The translations under genes were made by a program, and so were the position numbers. A stretch of 64,000 nucleotides of DNA from Hordeum vulgare subsp. vulgare (lineage: Eukaryota > Streptophyta > Magnoliopsida > Poales > Poaceae), in assembly GCF_904849725.1 (NCBI RefSeq), contig NC_058524.1, forward strand, positions 489,621,763 to 489,685,762, given 5' to 3'. Of the stretch, positions 50,191-62,800 are shown piece by piece (within the stretch, counting starts at the first letter, position 1; every line of letters starts with the position of its first letter). The notes under the pieces are model-generated. The model searched no databases and was not told the origin of the DNA. It saw only the letters and a program-made list of their open reading frames with translations.

Positions 50191-50424
50191 TAGTAGGAAG
50201 CACTCTTATTTTCACGAAGATTTTAAGTTAAGTTATGCAATGGAAATATAGGAGATTGTAATAATTGATGAATCAATAAAAGTTGATATATCATGATCTT
50301 TGTGTTGAACTATATGTGATGAGTTGATACTCTATAAACAATGATTGTGATAAAGTACATAGATACAAGAAAATATAGTTTATGGATGAACTAGTGCATT
50401 TCAATTTTAAGGGTGGTAGTACCC

Positions 50425-52109
50425 TGATACGTCACCAATGTATCGATAATTTATGAAGTATTCATACCATATTCACCTATGTTTACAATACTTTTAAATG
50501 GTTTTGATGCACTTTATATGATTTCTTTACAACTAACCCGGACTGACACTGTTTTCAGCAGAAGTACCATGGTGTTGTTTTTGTGGAGAAAATGAAAGTT
50601 CTCGGAATTGCCCGAAACTTTTTGAATTATTTTTGGAAGAAAAGAGACCCCTTGAAGCTTTGTGGGAGGGCCAGAAGAGCCACGAGGAGGGCACCGCCCA
50701 CCGAGGCGCGCCATGGGGCCAAACTGTGGTTTGGTGGGTGGTGCTCACCTCGTGGGCCATCTTCGCGTGAAACCAACACCAAAATTCCTATAAATATAGA
50801 AACAATCTGAAATAACCCGAGACGAGAAGTTCCGCCACCGCAGTGCCTCTGTATTGACAAAAAACCAATATGGAGAGAAAACAGTACCCTGCTAGAGAGG
50901 GTAGATCATCTCCGATGGCCATCTTCATCATCCCGATGGAGGCCACGACGAGGAGGGAGTAATCCACCCTCGGGGTTGACGGTTTTTAACAGTAGCTATG
51001 TGTTTAGTCTCTCTCTCTCTCTCTCTCTCTTGTGTTCTTGAGATGTCACGATCTTGATGTATCACGGGCTTTGTTAGTATACTTTGATCATATGGTACTC
51101 CCCTCTCTATCTTGTTGTGATGAATTGAATCTTTCCCTTTGTGATATCGTTATGTTGGATTGAATATTGGATTTGAGAACACTTGATATATGTCTTGCAT
51201 GTGGATATCCGTGGTGACAATGGGGTGTTCTTTTGATTCACTTGATATATGTTTTGGTACTCAACTTGCGGATTCCCAAGGTGACATGGGGGTAATCTAT
51301 GCATAGGGGTTGATACACGTTCTTGTCCTACTTTCTCCGGTAGAAATCTTGGGGAACTGTTTGAGGTTTTGTGTTGGATTGAGTATTATGAATCTGAAAT
51401 TGTTTGATGCGTATCGTATAATTAACTCATGGATACTTGTTGTGACATTGGAGTATCTAGGTGACATTAGAGTTGGTTGATGCCTATCATATGGTGTTAT
51501 TTTAGTACGAACTCTTGAATAGATTGATCGGAAATGATAACTTGGTATTATCTTAGTACAAACTCTTGGATAGATTGATCGAAAAGGATAGCTTTAAGGT
51601 GGTTTCGTACCCTACAAATAATTTCTTCTTATGTTCTCTGCTAGATAAGAACTTTGGAGTGATTCTTGGTTGCATATTGAGGGATGCCTATGCCAATTAT
51701 ATTAGCGTTGTTGAGAGATTGCACTAGCAAAAGTACGGACCTTAGGCCTTGTTTTCGAGCATTGCAATACCGTTTGTTCTCACTTTTATCACTTGCTACC
51801 TTGCTGTTTTCATATTTTCAGATTACAAAAACCTATATCTACCATCCATATCGCACTTGTATCACCATCTCTATGCTGAACTAGTGCACCTATACAATTT
51901 TCCATTGTATTGGGTGTGTTGGGGACACAAGAGATTTTCTTGTATTCGATTGCAGGGTTGTTTGAGAGAGACCATCTTCATCCTACACCTCTGATGGATT
52001 GATAAACCTTAGGTCATCCACTTGAGAGAAAATTGCTACTGTCCTACAATACTCTATGCTTGGAGTCCCAACAAGAGTCTAAAAGAATAAAGTTGCATAG
52101 TAAACATCA
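50425..52109 (+). repeat. solo LTR of an Athila-lineage element, with target duplication
   Basis: The 1685-bp unit starts TGATACGTCACC and ends GTAAACATCA. TACCC precedes (50420-50424) and follows (52110-52114) it, a perfect 5-bp duplication, and no PBS or coding sequence is attached. This is the product of recombination between the two LTRs of a former full element. It is related to the LTR at 5987-7568. It contains a (CT)n run at about 51010-51030. Confidence 0.9.
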
Positions 52110-52346
52110 TACCCAGTAAGACAACTTAGCAATGGAGAAAAACTGTTAATCATGTTAGCCCATAGAATGGAGTTTGGACAAGGTAAGGTGAGCTTTGTTT
52201 GATGATATGATAGTTTACCCTAAGAGTTTGTAGGAATGAAGTATAATTGGATTTAAGAATGCTAAGAAAATTTAATGTTGGAATTATGGATCAGTTGAAA
52301 TCTCAAAGATGAGATAAAGCTATACACGTGTTGAAGTAGGCCATTG

Positions 52347-52685
52347 TTAGGGAATGAAGCATGGAAAACAAAAATGTTTCTTGTGAACACCCAAGATATA
52401 TCTATGAAGATGCATAGCAACGAGAGGGAGATAGTATCTACGTACCCTTGTAGACCATTACGTGGAAGCTTTTATAATGCGGTTGATGTAGTTGTACTTC
52501 TCCACGACCAATCGTGATCCGAACTGATTTAGCGCCAAATGGATGCCACCTCCACATTCTGCACATGTGCGGATCGATGACATCTCCACCTCCTCGATCC
52601 AGCAAGTGAGGGTGGAGTAGTTGATGGGATCTCCGGCAGCACAATGACACGGTGGAGGTGATGGTGGATCTATCTCAGGAGGTGA
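52347..52685 (+). repeat. fragment resembling a copia-type (Angela/BARE-like) LTR
   Basis: AACACCCAAGATATATCTAT, ATGCATAGCAACGAGAGGGA and the following TCTACGTACCCTTGTAGACC, with CTCGATCCAGCAAG further on, follow the order seen in the first part of Angela/BARE-type LTRs, from memory. Both ends are missing, and the copy is diverged. Confidence 0.45.
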
Positions 52686-52689
52686 TCGT

Positions 52690-52958
52690 GTCATGGACTA
52701 AGGGGTCCTAACATAGATGTCCCAGACACTTCGGGCTGGGCCGGGGGGTTCCTCCACCCTCTCAAGATGGACTCCGGAGATTGCATGATGGAACATGATC
52801 AAGACTACATCTCCCAAACACTTAACATATACTCCAAGACTTCTCATGCTGCCTCTACCCTAGGATATGACCTTGTAACCCGAGATGCCCTAACTAGCGT
52901 GTATATGAGCCATGGGGTTTTACCCGTAGAAGGGATTTCAATACAACATTACTCATCT
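52690..52958. other. unassigned LTR-like fragment
   Basis: The sequence has GGACTCCGGAGATTGCATGATGG, ACTACATCTCCCAAAC and GTGTATATGAGCC, in an order that reminds me of a Triticeae LTR promoter/R region. I cannot assign a family. It ends at the CACTA terminus. Confidence 0.3.
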
Positions 52959-54757
52959 CACTAGTGCAGAAAAACTCAGCTATGGCGTGGCAAAAAGGGA
53001 CCTGCTGGCATGAACACCCGACGCCACCAATATGGCGCTAGTGTTAGAATTTAGTGGTGACGTTGGAGACAACGCCAACATTATTTTGAATACCTGCTGG
53101 CATTGGACAGAATTGCATGCCGACACTAACATATTTATCTAATAAAAAACCAGCTTTACAAAAGATGCTAAACATTTCACTAGTTCACAAAAGATACTAA
53201 ACATTTGAGTCATTCACAAAATATACCAAATTCACAAAAGGAAAGTACCAATTACTTCTCACAATGTATATATCGATCTTCCCTCTCTCGACTAACACTA
53301 CCTAGTTTTTACTAAGGACTATTTTAAGCTCACGAAGCTTATTCCTATTCGTGTGCCCCTCCTAGATATAATGCACTTTCTCCATATTTAGTTGACGCCT
53401 CTCAGCCTGCAGGACTTGTATCTCCTTATTCATACCAGTTATCTCGACGTTCAGTGTCGCGGTCTGACCTTCAAGACTGCAAATCTTATCATAGACAATA
53501 CCATTTTCATTGATAATTTTTTCTTTCTCCTTCTTTAGGGAGTCATTCAACAACTGCACGACCTTGATAGTACTCTGATGTGATGTGATCAGCTCGTGAC
53601 TAAACACATCCACTTCACCTATTGGCTCCACGATGGGTGCTAGCAAAGACGGACCTCCTACGTATGCCTGCCAAGGGTTTCAAATCATCAATAATGTATA
53701 TATGCATCTTTGCAATGCTAATGAATGTTTTTGTAACCTTAATTACCTAGTTGTTGCTCACGTCACATTTATCTTTGGCAAACCCTCACCAGTGATCAGA
53801 GGAGCCTACCCAGATGCTAGAGTCAGCCATGCTGTTTGGCTAAAGAATCAAAATATTGTTTAATGCATAAAGAATTGGCTAAATAATGGAAAAAATAGAC
53901 TCATCAAGTTAATAAATGGAAAAATTGGCTAAAGAGTGTTTAATGATATTTGGCTAAACAATGAAAGGTGCCTACCAAAATTAGACCGGTCAAGTTAATA
54001 AATAGAAAAATTGAAACAACTTGCATACATATTTGACATGAGTCCACAGAGTTTCATAAATTACTTATGTTGTGTTTGGTTGCAAAGTATTTTTATAATA
54101 CTATTGTTTTTTTAAAATACCATGGTTTTAAAGACTTTTAGGTCTTTGGCTCTAATTAAAATTGTAGTATTATAAACTACAATATCCACAAAAATGTAGT
54201 ATTAAGAAGTATTTTGTGCTTCCACTCAAATATAGTGTAATTTTCTGAATAAGAATTTAGAGTGGAAGCAAATAAAATTCTAGCTGTTAGTTTTGGCTGA
54301 TGTTTACAATATAGAATACTTCTCTAAATATGATTTTACTTGCTTATGGCTGATAAGATAGATAAAGTATTTATCTGAGTATGAATACTAATGTTGCCTC
54401 AAGTTGTAGTGAATTACAAATGTTTCTTATTTTCTCGCATTGGTGTGTCAAATACAACATCAACAATACAAGGACATGCTGCCTTAGGTTTGGTCCTTAT
54501 GCATGTATTGCTCTTGGGAAAATATTAGTTTCTGAAATATAGTATTTCTTTATATATTTGTCATTTTTTCCTAGAAAAAATGAATCGACATGTTCACCAG
54601 ACCTAAGCTGGGCGAGGGGATGTAGTTGTGCTTGAGCTTCAGGAATGGCGGCGTCAGGCGGAGATGAACCGCGTCGGGCGGCGGGCGGGGCAGAGAAGAG
54701 TCATGTTAGGTAGCGGGCGAGGCTGTGAGGGGTGAAGATGGGCTGGGGCCGGCGATA
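52959..54757. mobile_element. CACTA-type DNA transposon end, truncated
   Basis: CACTAGTGCAGAAAAAC begins at 52959 and is followed by short, repeated GGCGT and GACGTTG / GCCGACACT-type motifs in both orientations, as in subterminal regions of CACTA elements. The candidate 3-bp target is TCT (52956-52958). An exon for a coiled-coil protein lies inside. The other terminus is not found; an Athila-lineage LTR begins at 54758. Confidence 0.65.
53362..53681 (-). CDS. coiled-coil exon of CACTA-associated protein, partial
   Basis: On the minus strand an acceptor-like CCCTTGGCAG is followed by an open frame of about 106 codons ending at 53362. It starts with a short Gly-Gly-Pro segment. Heptad-like Leu/Ile/Val spacing and many Glu, Lys and Gln follow, predicting a coiled coil over most of its length. 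Such coiled-coil C-termini occur in the second ORF of Triticeae CACTA elements. Upstream exons are not identified, and no transposase catalytic motif is in the fragment. Function is unknown; dimerisation of a DNA-binding accessory protein is a guess. Confidence 0.45.
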
Positions 54758-56309
54758 CATCTCCAACGTATCTACAATTTTTTATTGTTCCGTGCTGTTA
54801 TACTATCATCTTAGATACTTTTTGGGTCATAATGCACCAATTTATATTATTTTTGAGCACTAACCTATTAACTCAGTGCCCACTGTTAGTTGCTGCTTTT
54901 TGCGTGTTTTTTCATGTTTTCAATAACAAACGAAGTCCAATTTCCATGAAATTTTTTGATGATTTTTTCTGGACCAAAAGAAGACGTGGAAGCTTCAGGA
55001 GGAGACCTGAAGCCACACGAGAAGCCCACAAGGCAACAGGGCACGACCAGGGGGTGGTCGTGCCCTGATGCCTTGTCGCCTCCCTGTGGGCCCTCTTGCC
55101 CGTTCTCTCGCCAAAAAATTCCCAAATATTCTAGAAACCCTATAGATATCGACGAAACACTTTTTACACCTCCCCAAGTTTGTGTTCCACGGCGACCCCA
55201 TCCGGAGCTTCCTTCCGGCACCATGTCAGAGGGGGGTCAACTATTGAGGGCCTCTTCATCAACCTTGGTGCCCTCGTGGTGATGTGTGAGTAGTTCACCA
55301 CAGACCTACCGGTCCGTAGTAAGTATCTAGATGGCTATCTCTCTCTTGATCTTCAATACAATGATCATCCCATCTTCGCTTTGATCTATCTGATGTAATA
55401 CTTTTGTATGGTGTGTTTGTTGGGATTCGATGAATTGTCGGTTTATGTTCAGATTATTCATGAAAAGTATTTGAATATTCTCTGAGTTTTATGATTCTTA
55501 TTTGCATGATCATCATAGCTTCGTAAAGCTATCTGGTCTATTGAATTGCTTTGGCCAAGTAGTTTGATCTTTCTTCAGTGGTAGATGTGCGTTGTAGTGG
55601 GTTCAACCTGGCAAATTTCTATATCCTAGTGACAGAAAGGGGACAAGATGCATCTTTGCATTTTTGTCATTAAGGATAAAATGATGGGGTTTATTCATAT
55701 TGATTGAGTTTACTTTGTCTACATCATGTCATCGTTCCCCAAGCATTACTTTGTTTTATTTAATACTCTAGATGCATGCTGAATAGTTGTCGATGGGTGA
55801 AGTAATAGTTGTAGGTCCAGGCAGGAGTCACCCTATTTTCTTATGGATGTGATGCCTATAAACACATGATCATTGCCGTGAAAATTGCATAACTATCCAT
55901 TGTTCTATCAATTTCCCAACGGTAATTTGTTTACCCACAGTATGTTGCTTTCATGAGAGATGCCACTAGAGAACACTATGGCCCCGGGGTCTATTCACTT
56001 ATATATTCAGAAAACTTATAATTTCCCTACTGTTATTATTTGTCTTTTATTTTATTCTGCAAGTCACAATTGTCTACAATTATGTACACACCTCATTTAC
56101 TTGCAAATAACGAGATCAAGGGGATTGACAACCCTCTTGCCCGCATTGGGTGCAAGTTATTTGTTCTTTTGTGTGTAGCCGCTAAAGATGGTTGAGGATC
56201 GATAGTCCTATTAGTTCAATAAACCTTGGTTTCATAATTGAGGGCAATACTTACCCACATTGTTCTGCGATAACCTGTTCCTCTTCACCAAAACCCAACG
56301 CAGATCTCA
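54758..56309 (+). repeat. 5' LTR, about 1552 bp
   Basis: Starts (C)GATACATCTCCAACGTATC, where the first T of the expected TGATAC is changed, and ends AACGCAGATCTCA, 18 bases before the PBS. It is related to the LTRs at 5987-7568 and 50425-52109 in its opening bases. The left boundary is placed by similarity and is less certain than the right. Confidence 0.7.
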
Positions 56310-56327
56310 AGCACCACAAAGGATTTC

Positions 56328-56346
56328 TGGCGCCGTTGCCGAGGAA
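56328..56346 (+). other. primer binding site, tRNA-Asp type
   Basis: TGGCGCCGTTGCCGAGGAA matches the complement of the plant tRNA-Asp 3' end perfectly over the first 13 bases. Confidence 0.9.
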
Positions 56347-56476
56347 TATCATCACCAACTATCATGTAACTTAACACAAATTATCATTCACTTGTTCTCT
56401 TTTTATTTGCCATTATATCTTGTTTTCTTCAAAAAGAAAATAAAAAATACAAAAATATGTATCTTTTCTTGTTACT

Positions 56477-57255
56477 ATGGCTAGTTCCTCCTCTCTCTTG
56501 CTCACTTCGGAAAATGAAGTGTTCAATTTCCAACAAAGAGGAGGAGAAAATTTGAAAGATGCTTGGTATAGGATTTGCAATGCTCAAAATAGATCAATTA
56601 ATAAGCAATCCACTACTACTTTGCTTTGCAATTTTTACGCGACCGTGACAACTTGGTATAGGTTTGTCCTTGACACCATCACTAGTGGTAGTTTGTTAAT
56701 GAGTCACACTTTTGATGCCTACATTTCTATTGAAAATCTTGTGGGATCACCTCCCACTATTGTTAATGGAACTATTTTGACCTTGGAAGATGTAATGCGT
56801 ATGATTGATGCTATTGAAAGGAAAATTTCTACTAATGAACAAGTTGATGAGTTAGATAAAAAGCATCATAATCATATATTCATATTACTCAATTTGGTTC
56901 ACGAGTAGGAATGATTTTGAAAAATTTGAAGGAGAGAGATACTACTATTAATGAGAGAATAGAACAAAGTATGAGTAAGATTTATAAAATGGAGGAGTTT
57001 ATTGATAAAATAGGTTCCGGTTTCACACCCTCCAAAATTAATGCTAGTACCTCTCTTAGTAAAAGTCCTAAATTTTTGTATGTTCCTAAGGACATTAGCA
57101 CTCCTCCTATAAAAAGGGACGAAGATCTTAAAATGATTAGTGCGCATCCCAACTTTGTAAACCTGATAAAAGGTCCTATTCTCAAGTCTCCTATGGTTTC
57201 TAATGTTCGTGGTTGTGTTATTGATGAGCTTGATGTCAAAAATGACAACACTTAA
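56477..57255 (+). pseudogene. gag-like ORF of a non-autonomous Athila-type element, one frameshift
   Basis: The first frame (56477-56908, 143 codons) begins Met-Ala-Ser-Ser-Ser-Ser and contains Asn-Leu-Lys-Asp-Ala-Trp-Tyr-Arg-Ile, a signature shared by gag-like ORFs in Triticeae elements that lack pol. The second frame (56911-57255, 114 codons) continues in another phase, with a Lys/Glu-rich start and a Pro-rich middle. They are probably one protein of about 260 residues broken by a one- or two-base indel near 56900. It has no zinc knuckle or protease. A role in packaging of the non-autonomous RNA is inference. Confidence 0.6.
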
Positions 57256-57825
57256 TCATATGCATTATGCCTAGCTAGGGGCATAAAACAATAGCGCTTG
57301 TTAGGAGTCAACCCAATAGTTATCTTAAATTTTGCTTTCTACTTTTTGCTTAGGTGTGATGACATGATTACTGGCTTTGTAATGATTGTGATTTTGTGTT
57401 TAAATTAGTGTTTACACCATGTTAAACCTTTGGGATGGCTTGTATGATAAGTATAATTGATAGGATGCAAAAAATGGAAACTTTAACATCCAGTGAAGAA
57501 TTTCTCTGACTTTACTAGAACGTCTTTTCAAGCTGAATGGTGTTACATAGTATTTATGCACAAATTCCCCAGGTCATCCTAATTGTTCAGAATTTTTGGA
57601 GTTACAGAAGTATAGGTTCATTACAGATTACTAGAGACTGTTTTTGATTTAAACATATTGTATTTTTGCTTTCATAGTTTGCTTGTTTTCATGATGCTAT
57701 GGATTGTATCGGTGCTATAGGACATGGAGAAGTTAAAATAAAGTACCTATTATGCAATAATGAAATATTAATCAATTTACAACAGTACCTAAGTATTTGA
57801 TATGTTGCTTATACTAGCGGATCTC

Positions 57826-58960
57826 ACGAAGATTTGTTGAGTTCAGTGTGATTGAAGTTTTCAAGTTTTGAGTGTTATCACGATGGACAATGGAATGATG
57901 AGAAGCAAGGGCCTAAGCTTGGGGATGCACAAGGCATCCCAAGATTATATTCTAGGATGAATGAAGCATCTATGCTTGGGGGTGCCCCAGAAGGGATACC
58001 CTCTTTCGTCTCAATCCATTGGTACGTCACATGAAGCTACATTTTTATTCTTCACATGATATGAGTTTTGCTTTGAGCGTCGTTTGATTTAGTTTGATTT
58101 TTTATTTTGAGTTTACCACAATCATCTTTTGGTTGACACACCAACCTAAGAGAGATACACATTTATCATGATTTCTTAGCCTACTCTTTGTGCTTCACTT
58201 ATATCTTTTGAGCTAAACAATTGCTCTGGTACTTCACTTATATCTTTTTAAGCACGTCGGTGTTTAGATTTTATAGGAATATTTAAACTCCCGTTCTTCA
58301 CTTATATTGGTTTGAGAGTTCATAATCAGTTGCCGTAATTTGCATGGGTCATAAAACTAGTCCAAAAATAATAAGTATCCAATTAACAGATCTCATGAGG
58401 TTTTTGTTGAGTTTTGTGTTTTGAAGTTTTCTAGTTTTGGGTGTGATCACGATGGATGAAGGAATAAGGAGCGGCAAGACCCTAATCTTGGGGATGCCCA
58501 AGGCAAACCAAGGTAATATCCTAGGAAGACTCGAGCATCTAAGCTTGGGTATGCTTGGGAAGGCATCCCCTCTTTCGTGTCCATTCCATCGGTATGTCAC
58601 TTGGAGCTATATTTTCATTCATCACATGACATGTGTTTTGCTTGGAGCATCGTATATTGTAGTTTTCTTTTGTTTTAGTTTTCCACAATCATTGTTTGCT
58701 GGATACACCTATTTTATAGAGACACATGTTCATCATGACTTGTTAGAATACTCTATGTGCTTCACTTATATCTTTTGAGCTAAGCAGTTGCTCTAGTGCT
58801 TCACTTATATCTTATAGAGTAGTGTGGTGCATATATTTTATAGAAATAATTGCATGCTGGTTCTTCATTTGTATTTGTTCGAAAGACTAATAGGGAGTAA
58901 CGGTAATTTTCATGGGTTATAAGACTAGTCGAAAAATGATAGGTATGCAAGGAGAATATA
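57826..58960. repeat. tandem duplication, about 565-bp unit
   Basis: Two units (about 57826-58391 and 58392-58960) carry the same order of motifs: TTGTTGAGTT, ATCACGATGGA, CTTGGGGATGC, CCCTCTTTCGT and ATCTTTTGAGCTAA. Paired markers at 58206 and 58771, and at 58348 and 58914, give spacings of 565-566 bp. Identity is perhaps 75-80 percent, so the duplication is old and probably family-specific. Neither unit has a convincing coding frame. Confidence 0.75.
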
Positions 58961-59832
58961 ATAAAAACTTTCATGTACCACATAAAAGAGAAATTGTGGG
59001 TTAATGATACTAATGTGGTAATATGAAAGGGCGTGAGTACATTATTGTTGTCTAGTGTAAATATTTATAATTAAATGGTGTTACTTGTCGTTCATCTAAA
59101 CATTGGTTATGGCATGGTGATCATTTGTGAGCATTCTTATTCCTCGTTGAAATCCTAGTGTTGTTCAGGTCAGGGCCGCGCAATGGTTATACCAACCTCC
59201 CCCCTAGGGGCTTGTGGTAGTACGTTGCTTCGAGAGAGATAATAAGACTTTGCAATAAGTACATTATTTGTCCATGACACATGTGAATCCATGGATGTAC
59301 GCACACTCACCTTTCCATATTTGCTAGGCTCTTCGATACAGTGCATTGCCTATTCTCACCTCAAGGATCGGTGCAACCTTCGCGGGTGCATTGAAACCCT
59401 GTGATATGATACACTCTATCACACATAAGCGATCCTATATCTTCCTCAAAACAGCCACCATACCTACATATCATGGCATTTCCATAGTCATTTCAAGAAA
59501 TATTGTCATGCAACTTCCACCATTACATCACATCACTTGTATGTTCATCATCATTTTGCTTTGGATGATCATGTAGCTAACATTGTATTCGTGGCAAATC
59601 CACCATTCATTATTATTCACATGTCACGATAGATCATTGCACATCCTCGTACACTGCTAGAGGCATTCATATATAGTAATTTATTTCATCATCATTGAGT
59701 TGTTATATCGAGTTGTAAGTAGATTAAAGTGTGATGTTCATCATTAATTATTAGAGCATTGTCTCAGTGATGAAAGGATGAGACTCTGGACGAAAAATAA
59801 AAATTAAATAAAGTAAAAAGAGAAAGAGAAAA
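58961..59832 (+). other. non-coding internal region of the Athila-type element
   Basis: No gene-like frame and no LTR terminus is found. It includes a GATGAGACTCTGGACGAAAA stretch near 59780 that I associate with the internal regions of this type of element. The purine-rich end (GTAAAAAGAGAAAGAGAAAA) is the insertion site of the chromovirus LTR. Confidence 0.45.
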
Positions 59833-62800
59833 TGTCACACCCTGTTTTTGCTATCACTTGTCTGTATTGTGAAATTCTGAGCTTGTTAAATTTTTTTCTA
59901 AACTAATGTTGTGAGTGCCATGATTCACACTGTATGCTTGTATGCTTGATCATGTGAGGATTTAAAACCCTAAAGTCTTTTGGTATTATACTGATTTCCA
60001 AAAAAAATCCTTGCTTATTTCTAACCAAGGTAAAACCACCTTGAGTTGCACTACATGTCCTTGATAGCAAGCAATGCCTCTACTCATGTTTGGTAATCTG
60101 ATTTTAACCTATCTTTATATGTCAAAACCAAAAAAATATTTATTTTTGTGACTATTTTTCTAACTAAATAACCTGTCCATTTCTAAGGCCAGAATTGGTA
60201 TTCTAACATGGAAAAATACTTTTTTGCTTTAGAAAAATCTGATTAAATTTGGAGATGATTAGAAGGACATATATTTTCCATACATAGGATTTTAAACCCC
60301 ATTTTATATTATATTTATTGATTAAAACTATAAAAGATATTTCTGTTTGTTTTGGCATTTTGAAATATTTCCAAAGGAAATATTCTCAATAAATTCCTAG
60401 AAAATTCCAGTGTTATCCCTAAGCCTTGTTTGGTGTCCACATAATGTTTCACCTTGATCCAAGGTGGATAAGGACCCCAAATAACCCAAAAACCCTATCT
60501 GTCCAGAATCAAGTTAGAGCAACTCTACATAGAAAAGTTTGTCCAATGATGCTAAAACTTTGCAGGAGTGCCTAATACCTCAAATGAGGGTTCCACACCA
60601 AAAATGGGATTTGTGGGACTTAGTTTGCCCACACTCCCTTTGGAAGGGATAGATCTGGTCATATTGGAGTGTTTTCAAGTTTACAAAGCTAAACTTGTCC
60701 TTTGGAGCTCAAAATTGGTGAAACTCCATGGTTTACCACCAAACCCAAACATGTTAAGTTGCAGCACCGGTGGTGGGGTTTAACCCCCTAAACCCATTGT
60801 CGAACACCTTCTGACAGATGGGAAAAAGCCACCTTAGCCACAGCTAAACCAAACTCCTTTGCTTCAAACTCATAGACTAAGTGGCCAGCACCTGTGTCTA
60901 ACCCCAGTCAACTGGCCCCTCACTGGTTCAAAGTGGAAAAGCCAAAAACCCCAATTTAGATCTCAGTTCATGACTCACAGCACCAGTAATTCTTGCCTCC
61001 CTTGACCAGCCGAAGCTCCCACAAGAACCAAACGGCTAGCCACACCCCCAGCCAGTGCCAGGACATGCTAGACACGTCCAAAGTGCCTCAGAGCACACCA
61101 GCATGCCGTGGCATGCCAAAAGTGCGCTCTGGGGAGTCACTAAGGTGGGGGCGACGCCCTCGGCCAGTTCCAGCCTCCCCCGAGATGTCCAACCTCTTCC
61201 CCGACAACCCTTCTGCATCGAGCAAGCCTCACGGCCCCTCGTCTCCCATGCTAGAGCTCACGCGACGCGTGCCCGCACGCACCAGAACCGGCTAGGGTTG
61301 AGCGGCCACGAATGCTCGACTCCCCCCTCTTTCTCTCTCTGTTATAGATGGTTCGGGCGGTCCAAAACCACGTGCTGAGACCGTGGTTTCGACCCCAGCC
61401 TCTCTCTGCACCCCCATGCGCGCCACGATGAGTCACCGGCGCTCCCGAATCTGCTCACCGTTGCGGGCCTATAAATAGCCCTCCCCCTCGCTCCAGCACC
61501 CCTCAGATAGCTTCACCACGATCTCTAGTACCTCCCTAGCCACCCCAGCAAACCAGTAGAGCCCCGGTGCTCGAGATCGACCGAGGCCCCTCCGCCTCAG
61601 AGCTCCAGTCAATATCCGGCTACACGACGGCTCTTGCGCCCCTCGACCCACCAAACTGACCCTCTCGATCCCAGGAAGCTTTCCCCCAACTCGCCTGAGA
61701 TTTTCCGTGTCTCTAGCCAACCCCTCGACCACCTCCTGAAACTCCTCCGCCACGGCCTCCTCGTCGCCGGCGAACTCCTGCCTCCCCGTCGTTGTTTCGA
61801 CCACCAGCAGGTAGGCGAAAGTAAGACGAACCCATTCCTGTGTTCATTGGGGGCATGAGCGCGTCGGCAACCTCGTCGACGTTCTCCTCCTCCTCTCTGG
61901 CCAGAGGTAGGAGACGACCCCGACAGGTGTGCCCCACCTGTCAGTGGCCCAGCCTCCTCCCCCGCGCTGACCTCGGCCGCTGAGCGCAGGGTCCCGCGCG
62001 TCAGGTTCAAACCTGACGGCGCGCGCGCCTGGGCAGGCTGTCGGCTGGCCATGGGCCAGCCCAGCTCTGGGCTGAGCCAGGCCGGGAGTTAGCCGGTTTT
62101 TCTTTTATTTTTAAACCCTGGTTTCTAAGATTTTTATAAAAACATTTAACCAGTGTAAAAATATGATTCTTCCACTGTTTTTCTTCTAAAAATGTGTAGT
62201 ATTTAATGATATGCTTAGAAGAATTTTTCCAACAACTATTCTATTTTATATTAATAAAAAATACTAAATTAAGAATAGTTTTGCGTCTGTTTGGTTGATT
62301 TCAAAAATATTCCTTCAAGAAAAACTAAGGCAATTTTTTTAAAATGATACCTTAGATTTATCAGTATTAGAGAACATTTTTAAAATAACTTTGTGGACTG
62401 TTTCTCTGTGAGCTATTTCTTATTTACTGTTTTATCGACGACAGAAAATCCGTGTGACGAGGGAATCGGAGCGGAAGACCTTGAAGACCCCGGATACTTA
62501 GCTGACCAAGGCAAGCAGCCCTTTGACCATGAGTGAGCATATGTTACTTTGCATGTTAAAATAGCAAGTATTCGCGTTGCATATGATCATAAGTGCCGGT
62601 AATCATTTGATATGATATTACCGAAGGCTCCCCCGGAGCACATGCATTGAGCTTGACCCTACCCTTGAGGGTCCTGCTAATACCATGTTGACAAGTAAAG
62701 ATAGATGTAGATTCATCATGAGCATGTTGTTGACATAAAGCAAGAGTTTACTAAAACCCCGTCGGGTGCCACTAATGCCCAAGGGTGATAATGAGTTAGG

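Larger units (their letters stand above)
45075..52346 (+). mobile_element. chromovirus remnant: 5' LTR, PBS and gag, split by a solo LTR
   Basis: A 5' LTR (45075-48519), a degenerate tRNA-Met-type PBS and a decayed gag are followed by internal sequence that is interrupted at 50425-52109 and resumes to about 52346. Pol and the 3' LTR are not found; the element is cut off by LTR fragments to the right. Left flank ACTCT (45070-45074) is the candidate target site inside the LINE. Confidence 0.7.
54758..59832 (+). mobile_element. Athila-lineage element, 5' part, likely non-autonomous
   Basis: A 5' LTR (54758-56309), a perfect 13-base match to the tRNA-Asp PBS, a gag-like ORF and then about 2.5 kb of non-coding internal sequence with a tandem duplication. 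No protease or RT motif appears. The 3' LTR is not in the window; the element is interrupted at 59833 by a chromovirus LTR. Confidence 0.75.

Noticed and set aside
51009..51031. (CT)n run as a possible regulatory site
   Set aside because: Simple-sequence repeat inside a solo LTR, with no promoter context supporting a GAGA-type function.
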